From: a virus
DNA length: 25,737 nucleotides
IMG/VR virus record: IMGVR_UViG_3300017706_000238
Location: 1-25,737 of that record
Strand: one strand, 5' to 3'
Position numbers and translations under genes: made by a program. Under the pieces are notes generated by a model. The model ran no database searches. It saw nothing but the letters and a program-made list of their open reading frames with translations, and had not been told where the DNA came from. This document shows positions 21,112-25,737 of this stretch, in pieces. How positions within the stretch are numbered: position 1 is the stretch's first letter; each line of letters opens with the position of its first letter.

Positions 21112-21320
21112 TGGGAGCAGTTAAGAGTTACATGATGGATGTTGAGGAAGAGGTTTTCTCAATTGATGGGATTGAGAATAAGTTTAGTGAAGCTGAACAT
21201 GTTTCTGAAGTTCAAACATTCGTAATTGATAAATTAGGATATACTTCTAGTTGGGATAAAGATATCGCAAAGGATGTTGTATCAAGTCAATGGAATGAAT
21301 ATTGGGGTAACTATCCATGA
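21111..21320 (+). CDS. Small acidic protein, unknown
   Basis: A 69-residue acidic protein with a Trp-rich C-terminus (QWNEYWGNYP), coupled to the preceding gene by TAATG and to the next by ATGA. Soluble, no known motif. Confidence 0.55.
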   Translation: MGAVKSYMMDVEEEVFSIDGIENKFSEAEHVSEVQTFVIDKLGYTSSWDKDIAKDVVSSQWNEYWGNYP

Positions 21321-21838
21321 TTAAAGAACTGTTAATGAGTGCATTGACACTCATGCCAGCCGCATATGCTGATGATTCATCTCTAGGTGTAGAAGAATTC
21401 AGACATAGAGAAGCACAGTGTCTTGCACAGAATGTATACTTTGAAGCAAGGAATCAACCAGCGGCTGGACAGATGGCAGTTATGTCTGTCACTATAAATC
21501 GTGTAAATGATTCTAGATTTCCAAATACAATCTGTGGTGTTGTCTATGAAGGCCCTTCTCGACCTAGTTGGAAGGGTACTGGTGAGATGATACCTATTCG
21601 ACATAAGTGTCAGTTTAGCTGGTACTGTGACGGCAAAAGCGATATTGCACAGGATAAAGAAACATTTAATGAGATTTTTCTCTTGAGTGAAATGGTAATT
21701 AATGGTACAATAAAACTCATGGACATTACAGAAGGTGCAACACACTATCATGCAGACTATGTACGTCCAGCGTGGGCAAGAACCAAAACAAAAACAATTG
21801 AGATTGAAGATCATATCTTCTATCGGTGGGAGAAGTAG
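21317..21838 (+). CDS. Secreted SleB-like cell-wall hydrolase
   Basis: A 173-residue protein. A signal peptide with AYA-type cleavage ends near residue 18. The mature part matches the SleB/Hydrolase_2 family: CLAQNVYFEARNQPAAGQMA with catalytic E43, INRVNDSRFPNTICGVVY, QFSWYCDGK, and a final ATHYHADYVRPAWAR. This family is a lytic transglycosylase or amidase of peptidoglycan. The signal peptide would deliver it to the periplasm without a holin, unlike the GH19 enzyme at 19217. It is coupled to the preceding small gene by ATGA. Confidence 0.88.
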   Translation: MIKELLMSALTLMPAAYADDSSLGVEEFRHREAQCLAQNVYFEARNQPAAGQMAVMSVTINRVNDSRFPNTICGVVYEGPSRPSWKGTGEMIPIRHKCQFSWYCDGKSDIAQDKETFNEIFLLSEMVINGTIKLMDITEGATHYHADYVRPAWARTKTKTIEIEDHIFYRWEK

Positions 21839-22381
21839 ATGAATATTTTTTACTTACATGAAGATCCAATGATTAGTGCTGCTATGCATGTGGACAGTCA
21901 TGCTAGTAAAATGATTATTGAGTATGCTCAACTTATGTCTACTGCACATCGTGTATTGGATGGTGAAGAATACTATGGACAGACTAAGAATGGACGTAAA
22001 ATCAAAAGATGGAAGTTGAGTTCTAATCTTGAAAATGTTCTTTACAAAGCTTCTCATGTAAATCATCCTAGTGGTATTTGGGTTCGACAATCAAAAGCAA
22101 ATTACGAATACCTATATGACTTGTGGAGTAAACTAAACGAAGAGTTTGTTTACAGGTATGATAAAGATGTAGACCATGAGAGCTACAGAAAACTACATGA
22201 AGCGCTTGCAGTTGCACCAGATAACATTCCAGATGGTAATTTTACAGAACCAACACCAGCGATGCCTGATGATGTAAAGAATCCATCCTCAATTGTTTCT
22301 TACAGGAATTACTACATAAAATACAAACAACATCTTGCGAGTTGGAAAAAACGTGGTGCTCCAGAATGGTATGTAACATGA
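21839..22381 (+). CDS. Conserved T4-like phage protein, unknown function
   Basis: A 180-residue protein beginning MNIFYLHEDPMISAAMHVDSH, then KMIIEYAQLMSTAHRVLDG. I recall this N-terminal pattern, with conserved His and Glu residues, from many T4-like phage and cyanophage proteins. The His/Asp arrangement could suit a metal site, but I cannot name an activity. The gene starts directly after the previous stop. Confidence 0.6.
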   Translation: MNIFYLHEDPMISAAMHVDSHASKMIIEYAQLMSTAHRVLDGEEYYGQTKNGRKIKRWKLSSNLENVLYKASHVNHPSGIWVRQSKANYEYLYDLWSKLNEEFVYRYDKDVDHESYRKLHEALAVAPDNIPDGNFTEPTPAMPDDVKNPSSIVSYRNYYIKYKQHLASWKKRGAPEWYVT

Positions 22382-22656
22382 CTAAAGAGCCTGAACGCTA
22401 TTATGATTGGATGTTATGGAAAATGCGACAAGAGGATGCAAAAATGGAAGTAAAGATAGACGAAGGTCTTAATCTAGATAAAACTGGTAATGAACTATAT
22501 CGTAGAGAACTTGTAGCATTGTCAACTAAGGTTGAGTTGATGCAAGAGGATATGAAAAATTTGACAAGTGATTATTACAAACTCATAAATAGAGTTAAGG
22601 AATTATCTGAAGAAAATTATCATCTTAAAGAACAGATGAGTGACTTGAAAAAATAG
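22378..22656 (+). CDS. Small coiled-coil protein
   Basis: ATG 22378 overlaps the previous stop (ATGA); an earlier in-frame ATG lies inside the upstream gene. The 92-residue product is charged and almost entirely helical, with a coiled coil from about residue 38 to the end (LVALSTKVELMQEDMKNL, then LINRVKELSEENYHLKEQ). No membrane span. Unknown function, possibly an oligomeric adaptor. Confidence 0.6.
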   Translation: MTKEPERYYDWMLWKMRQEDAKMEVKIDEGLNLDKTGNELYRRELVALSTKVELMQEDMKNLTSDYYKLINRVKELSEENYHLKEQMSDLKK

Positions 22657-22663
22657 GATTATT

Positions 22664-22975
22664 ATGCCAATATTTAATTTTAAAAATACAGAGACAGATG
22701 AAGAGTTTGAGGACTTCATGTCTAATTCTCGCAGAGAAGAACTGCTAGAGAAAAATCCTCATATCAAACAAATGCCATCATCTTTTTCAATTGTTTCGAC
22801 ACATGGTTCGACAATTGATAGTAAAACTGACGATGGTTGGAAAGAGATGCAAAGTAGAATTGCAGAGGCTCATCCAGATACACCTTTTGCAGATAGATAT
22901 GGTAGTAGGAGTATTAAGGATATTAAGACTAAAGCGGTAATAGATAAGCATCGACATAAATGGAGAAATAATTAA
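22664..22975 (+). CDS. Conserved T4-like phage protein, FmdB-like but without cysteines
   Basis: A 103-residue protein whose N-terminus (IFNFKNTETDEEFEDFMSNS) resembles phage FmdB-type zinc-ribbon proteins, yet it contains no Cys, so the metal site is lost. A helical middle and a basic C-terminus (DKHRHKWRNN) follow. It is coupled to phoH by TAATG. Similar proteins in T4-like marine phages are not characterised. Confidence 0.6.
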   Translation: MPIFNFKNTETDEEFEDFMSNSRREELLEKNPHIKQMPSSFSIVSTHGSTIDSKTDDGWKEMQSRIAEAHPDTPFADRYGSRSIKDIKTKAVIDKHRHKWRNN

Positions 22976-23685
22976 TGGCAAAGGCAAAAGATATTAGAAT
23001 TGACCAGATGGTTACTGTAACGCCTGCTACTGACAATCAACAGAAGGTATTTCAAGATTATAAGTCTGGTAAGAATATGTTCTTGTATGGTGCAGCTGGT
23101 ACAGGTAAAACATTCATTACCTTATATCTCGCTTTACAAGAAGCATTGAGAAATGAAACACCATATGATTGTGTTTACTTAGTTCGTAGTGCAGTACCAA
23201 CTCGTGAGATTGGTTTCTTGCCAGGTGATGAAGAAGACAAGACAGCATTGTTCCAAGTACCATATCAGAATATGGTGAAGTTTATGTTTGAACAACCAAA
23301 CGAACAGGCATTTAGTATGTTGTATGATAGACTAAAGAGTCAAGGTTCATTGATGTTTCTTACAACTTCATTCTTGCGTGGTATCACGTTGGATAACGCA
23401 ATTGTTATTGTAGATGAAGCCCAGAACTTGAACTTCCATGAACTAGATACTATTATTACTAGAGTTGGACAAGATTCAAAAATTATGTTCTGTGGTGATA
23501 TCTTTCAAACTGACTTACAAAGAAACAGTGAGAAAGACGGTATATCACATTTTATGAAAATTCTTAGAGGTATGAAATCATTCTCTACAGTAGAATTTAA
23601 TTTAGGTGATATTGTTCGTTCTGGTATGGTAAAGGAATATCTTATCAGTAAAATAAAACAACAAGGACAGACTGAAAGCGGTTAA
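22975..23685 (+). CDS. phoH: PhoH-like P-loop ATPase
   Basis: A 236-residue PhoH-family protein with Walker A GAAGTGKT (residues 39-46), Walker B IVIVDEAQN (DEAQ at 147-150) and the conserved YLVRSAVPTREIGFLPG segment after residue 68. PhoH proteins are common in marine phages and act as nucleotide-binding, helicase-like or RNA-associated ATPases. The link to phosphate starvation is by name and not by evidence here. It lies between an FmdB-like gene and the exonuclease. Confidence 0.92.
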   Translation: MAKAKDIRIDQMVTVTPATDNQQKVFQDYKSGKNMFLYGAAGTGKTFITLYLALQEALRNETPYDCVYLVRSAVPTREIGFLPGDEEDKTALFQVPYQNMVKFMFEQPNEQAFSMLYDRLKSQGSLMFLTTSFLRGITLDNAIVIVDEAQNLNFHELDTIITRVGQDSKIMFCGDIFQTDLQRNSEKDGISHFMKILRGMKSFSTVEFNLGDIVRSGMVKEYLISKIKQQGQTESG

Positions 23686-23693
23686 TAAATCTA

Positions 23694-23722
23694 TTGACAT
23701 TACAGTCTAATTGAAGTATAAT
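23694..23722 (+). promoter_or_regulatory. Consensus sigma70 promoter of the exonuclease gene
   Basis: TTGACA (23694-23699), a 17-base spacer, then TATAAT (23717-23722), perfect at both elements. A short leader with a TTGAGGATAAATT ribosome binding region leads to ATG 23746. Confidence 0.8.
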
Positions 23723-23745
23723 ATGTTAAAACTTGAGGATAAATT

Positions 23746-24447
23746 ATGTTTACACACACACCAGTTGATATACCAGAAGTAAAAACTAAGAACGTAGATC
23801 GCAAACGATTTTATGTAACACCAAATGGAATGTACCCATCAATCACAACTGTACTGAATGTACGAAAACGTGAGGGTTTAGCCCAGTGGCGTAAAAGAGT
23901 TGGACATGATGTTGCAAACTATATTGCAAGAACTGCTGCGACTCGTGGAACTAAAGTCCACCATATGTGTGAGGACTTTATAAACAACCAAGAGGTAGAA
24001 AAAGACAATCGTGAATTTCTGCCTTGGTGTTTGTTTCAACAACTAAAACCAGTAATAGAAAAGAATATAGATAATATATTCGCTCAAGAGTGTGGACTTT
24101 GGAGTGACAAATATCAAGTTGCTGGTAGGGTGGATTGTATTGCAGAATATAATGGAAAACCATCTATCATTGACTTTAAGACTTCTCGTTCAGAACGTAA
24201 TGATGAGTATAATGAGTCATATTATATTCAGGCAGCTGCATATGCAGAAATGTTTGAAGAACGAACAGGAATCGAAATTAATCAAATAGTAATTCTTGTT
24301 GTAACAGAAGATGGAACAGTTCAAGAGTTTGTTAAAACTAAACATGACTACTTACCATTACTAGTAGAAACAGTCGAACAGTTTGTCTCAGAGTGGGAAA
24401 AAGAAAATGAGGAAGTTACTGCTATGCGTAGTGATGCTGGGATGTAG
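23746..24447 (+). CDS. PDDEXK exonuclease, RecB/Cas4-like
   Basis: A 233-residue nuclease with the RecB-type PDDEXK order: GTKVHHMCEDF (His72/73 and Glu), then ECGLWSD (E115), AGRVD130, and IIDFKT with D143-x-K145, and YYIQAAAYAEMF with Q162 in the post-motif helix. This makes a complete two-metal site. Such exonucleases in T4-like marine phages process DNA ends in recombination or degrade host DNA. Its own consensus promoter suggests early or middle expression. The next gene overlaps its 3' end. Confidence 0.85.
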   Translation: MFTHTPVDIPEVKTKNVDRKRFYVTPNGMYPSITTVLNVRKREGLAQWRKRVGHDVANYIARTAATRGTKVHHMCEDFINNQEVEKDNREFLPWCLFQQLKPVIEKNIDNIFAQECGLWSDKYQVAGRVDCIAEYNGKPSIIDFKTSRSERNDEYNESYYIQAAAYAEMFEERTGIEINQIVILVVTEDGTVQEFVKTKHDYLPLLVETVEQFVSEWEKENEEVTAMRSDAGM

Positions 24448-24733
24448 TCCAGCATTTGCAGAACCCTACTGGACACAAAAACCAGTTCAGTGTGGAACAG
24501 CACAAGAAATGGTTGATATCACGATGAGGTTTGGTGAAGCACCAACTATTATCATGGAAGGTAAAACTATGAATACAACAGGTGCATTAACAAAATCTAA
24601 ACTTGTTATTGCACATAATAAGGATACAGAAACGTGGACACTATTAGAATTTACTGATAAAGATACAGGATGTATTCTTAATACTGGAAGAGGATTAAAA
24701 GTAATCCCTTGGCCAAAAGGTAAATCTTTATAA
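24407..24733 (+). CDS. Secreted small protein with signal peptide
   Basis: ATG 24407 gives a signal peptide (MRKLLLCVVMLGCSPAFA, then EPYW) and about 90 mature residues. LGC could also be a weak lipobox. The mature part has two Cys (VQCGTAQEM and TGCILNTG) that could make a periplasmic disulfide. It overlaps the exonuclease gene by 41 bases and is coupled to the next gene by TAATG. Unknown family, envelope-located. Confidence 0.65.
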   Translation: MRKLLLCVVMLGCSPAFAEPYWTQKPVQCGTAQEMVDITMRFGEAPTIIMEGKTMNTTGALTKSKLVIAHNKDTETWTLLEFTDKDTGCILNTGRGLKVIPWPKGKSL

Positions 24734-24921
24734 TGGAAACAATATGGCATATACTATTGACAGTTTGTTCTGGAAGCACATGTCTAGAACAAGATGTGCA
24801 GTGGTTTCAAACTCAATCAGAATGCGAAGTTATGATGGTTGAGTATACAGAAATTCCAGTTGATGGTGATTGGGATACTGTAGAATTTATTTGTAAGCCA
24901 GTAGGATCAATTTCTTCTTGA
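24733..24921 (+). CDS. Small Cys-containing protein conserved in T4-like marine phages
   Basis: A 62-residue protein with a short hydrophobic N-terminus (IWHILLTVCSGSTC) that may be a signal or anchor, and four Cys. The pattern LTVCSGSTCLEQDVQWF and the end FICKPVGSIS is one I recall from T4-like cyanophages as a conserved hypothetical. Co-translation with the preceding secreted protein suggests a shared envelope role. Its 3' end overlaps the tmRNA promoter's -35 element. Confidence 0.6.
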   Translation: METIWHILLTVCSGSTCLEQDVQWFQTQSECEVMMVEYTEIPVDGDWDTVEFICKPVGSISS

Positions 24922-24948
24922 CTCTTTGGAACTACTGTGGTATAAATA
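24918..24948 (+). promoter_or_regulatory. tmRNA promoter: sigma70-type overlapping a perfect late element
   Basis: TTGACT (24918-24923), a 17-base spacer, then TATAAA at 24941-24946. Read as TATAAATA (24941-24948), the same bases match the T4 late promoter exactly. The tmRNA acceptor piece begins just downstream near 24953, so the gene may be transcribed at both early and late times. Confidence 0.75.
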
Positions 24949-24952
24949 GAGT

Positions 24953-25246
24953 ACAGTTTGTTGATACAAACCGAATACTAGACAGGACATGGGGGCAGTA
25001 CCCATCGCCTCCACCATAATCTCACTTCTAGATGAGATATTGAATCACTGCTTGGGAGTGGGATTATGATGGGGGCGAACTAGGATCGACTGATAGGGAT
25101 AGGTAAGAGTAGAACTGTGGGATAGACGCCTAATAGTCTAACAAAACTAAACGCAAACGATAATTTTGCACCTCAAGGTTACGCTCTAGCAGCTTAATCC
25201 GATAGGGTTTCGGTGGGTTTCCTAGTAACAGAATAACCTACCACTT
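24953..25246 (+). ncRNA. ssrA: Permuted (two-piece) tmRNA
   Basis: A circularly permuted tmRNA gene. The acceptor piece comes first: T-arm ATGGG/CCCAT, acceptor strand CGCCTCC (25006-25012), then ACCA (25013-25016). An intervening 12-bp hairpin (25017-25028 with 25055-25066) is followed by the coding piece starting GGGGGCG (25071-25077). GGGGGCG pairs with CGCCTCC over 7 bp with G-U at the third pair, the alanine identity signal. The tag frame at 25153-25197 encodes ANDNFAPQGYALAA then TAA. A pseudoknot is possible downstream (25203-25206/25221-25224 and 25212-25219/25235-25242). The T-loop GGCAGTA is not the usual TTCRANY. Outer ends are estimated. Confidence 0.93.
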
Positions 25247-25261
25247 AATTTGGAGATTATT

Positions 25262-25737
25262 ATGTATCGTGTAACTGGATATTTTAAAGATAAAAAAGTT
25301 GTACAAAAGTTTGTGGATGTATATGATGCAATAGATTTTAGAGATATTGTGGATGCACATTATCCAGTAAAGGTAACATTTGAAAAGGTAATAGATATGA
25401 GACAATGGGTATATGATTGTTGGAATGGTGTAATGGATATGGATAGAAATCCATTGAGACATATTCCAGATTTACAAGTGAGACATATGGTTTTACAAAT
25501 ACTTGCATGGATGTGGTGCATCGTATTTTCGTTTTTAGTTGGTAGTTTTGTTGTATTTGGTATTAGTGCAATTGCTCACATTATCTTACTTGCAGCTATT
25601 GTTATTACAGTAGGAACATTTGAAACTGCAAAACGTAGACCGTCTTTTTTTAATAATTTCCCTACTGGTACACCAAGTAGGTCTAGACAAGTTATGTATC
25701 TTTCTGGTGATGGTAAAGTTGAAAAAATTAAACTTGA
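25262..25737 (+). CDS. Conserved phage membrane protein (3' truncated)
   Basis: ATG 25262 follows GGAG (25252-25255) and the frame stays open to the window edge (158 residues). The N-terminal soluble part (VTGYFKDKKVVQKFVDVYDAIDF, cut here for length: VTGYFKDKKVV then YDAIDF, HYPVKVTFEKV) precedes two membrane spans (about residues 85-125). A basic, Pro/Ser-rich tail follows. Similar proteins occur in T4-like marine phages. Topology suggests an inner-membrane protein with both ends in the cytoplasm. Function unknown. Confidence 0.65.
   Translation, partial: MYRVTGYFKDKKVVQKFVDVYDAIDFRDIVDAHYPVKVTFEKVIDMRQWVYDCWNGVMDMDRNPLRHIPDLQVRHMVLQILAWMWCIVFSFLVGSFVVFGISAIAHIILLAAIVITVGTFETAKRRPSFFNNFPTGTPSRSRQVMYLSGDGKVEKIKL

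Noticed and set aside
22586-22594. ATAAATA sequence that looks like a late promoter
   Set aside because: It lies within the coding frame of the coiled-coil gene at 22378, with no gene start nearby. I treat it as chance in AT-rich DNA.
1-25737. CRISPR array, insertion sequence, integrase or attachment site
   Set aside because: No regular spaced repeats, transposase, integrase or terminal inverted repeats are visible. The tRNA is complete, and no duplicated tRNA end is seen.

Overview
The window is a stretch of a T4-like marine myovirus genome, AT-rich, with every gene on the + strand and packed with ATGA or TAATG stop/start overlaps. T4-type markers are a gp61-type primase, ribonucleotide reductase large and small subunits, a T4 RNase H (rnh), PhoH, a PDDEXK exonuclease, and T4-style late promoters (TATAAATA). 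The host is probably a marine alphaproteobacterium, plausibly SAR11-like. This is inferred from a circularly permuted two-piece tmRNA, DUF1127-like and DUF6356-like small proteins, a phage-borne ribosomal protein bS21, and a small-RNA loop that looks like an alphaproteobacterial 16S 3' tail. No host was tested here.

Layout. Positions 1-5169 hold late, virion-type genes: a HAD-like nucleotidase, two beta-rich structural proteins, a block of conserved hypothetical proteins, and a structural-type protein fused to a PAP2 phosphatase. Positions 5162-8316 form an envelope/lysis block: small membrane proteins, overlapping inner and outer spanins, a class 3 lipase, and membrane-anchored coiled-coil proteins. 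Positions 8322-12941 carry replication and nucleotide genes: primase, a short NrdA, a glutaredoxin-NrdB fusion, a zinc ribbon and a nuclease. Positions 12967-13850 hold a terminator, a perfect late promoter, a 19-residue microprotein gene and a small operon ending in a DUF1127-like gene. Positions 13872-16476 are a run of small, probably early, genes ending in a glycine-zipper lipoprotein. Positions 16494-19208 hold tRNA-Arg(UCU), bS21, a zinc ribbon, conserved T4-like proteins and RNase H. Positions 19217-22975 contain a GH19 endolysin, a putative small RNA, a SprT-like protease, a SleB-type hydrolase and conserved phage proteins. Positions 22975-25737 contain PhoH, an exonuclease, two small cysteine-containing proteins, the permuted tmRNA and a truncated membrane protein.

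Regulation. From 8322 onward I count ten sigma70-like promoters, each TTGAC(A/T)-N17-(-10). Three carry the same palindrome, TTGTT-N5-AACAA, in the spacer, and two of those follow near-identical terminators. The late half (1-8316) has no such promoter that I could see and instead shows ATAAATA-type late elements.

The most interesting theme is translation. Within about 12 kb the phage carries a tmRNA, tRNA-Arg, bS21, a DUF1127-like protein and a short hairpin RNA (20131-20198) whose CU-rich loop resembles an anti-Shine-Dalgarno sequence and is complementary over 11 nt to one early gene's ribosome binding site. Whether these work together is inference. The second theme is lipid and envelope attack: PAP2 phosphatase, lipase, spanins and two wall hydrolases.
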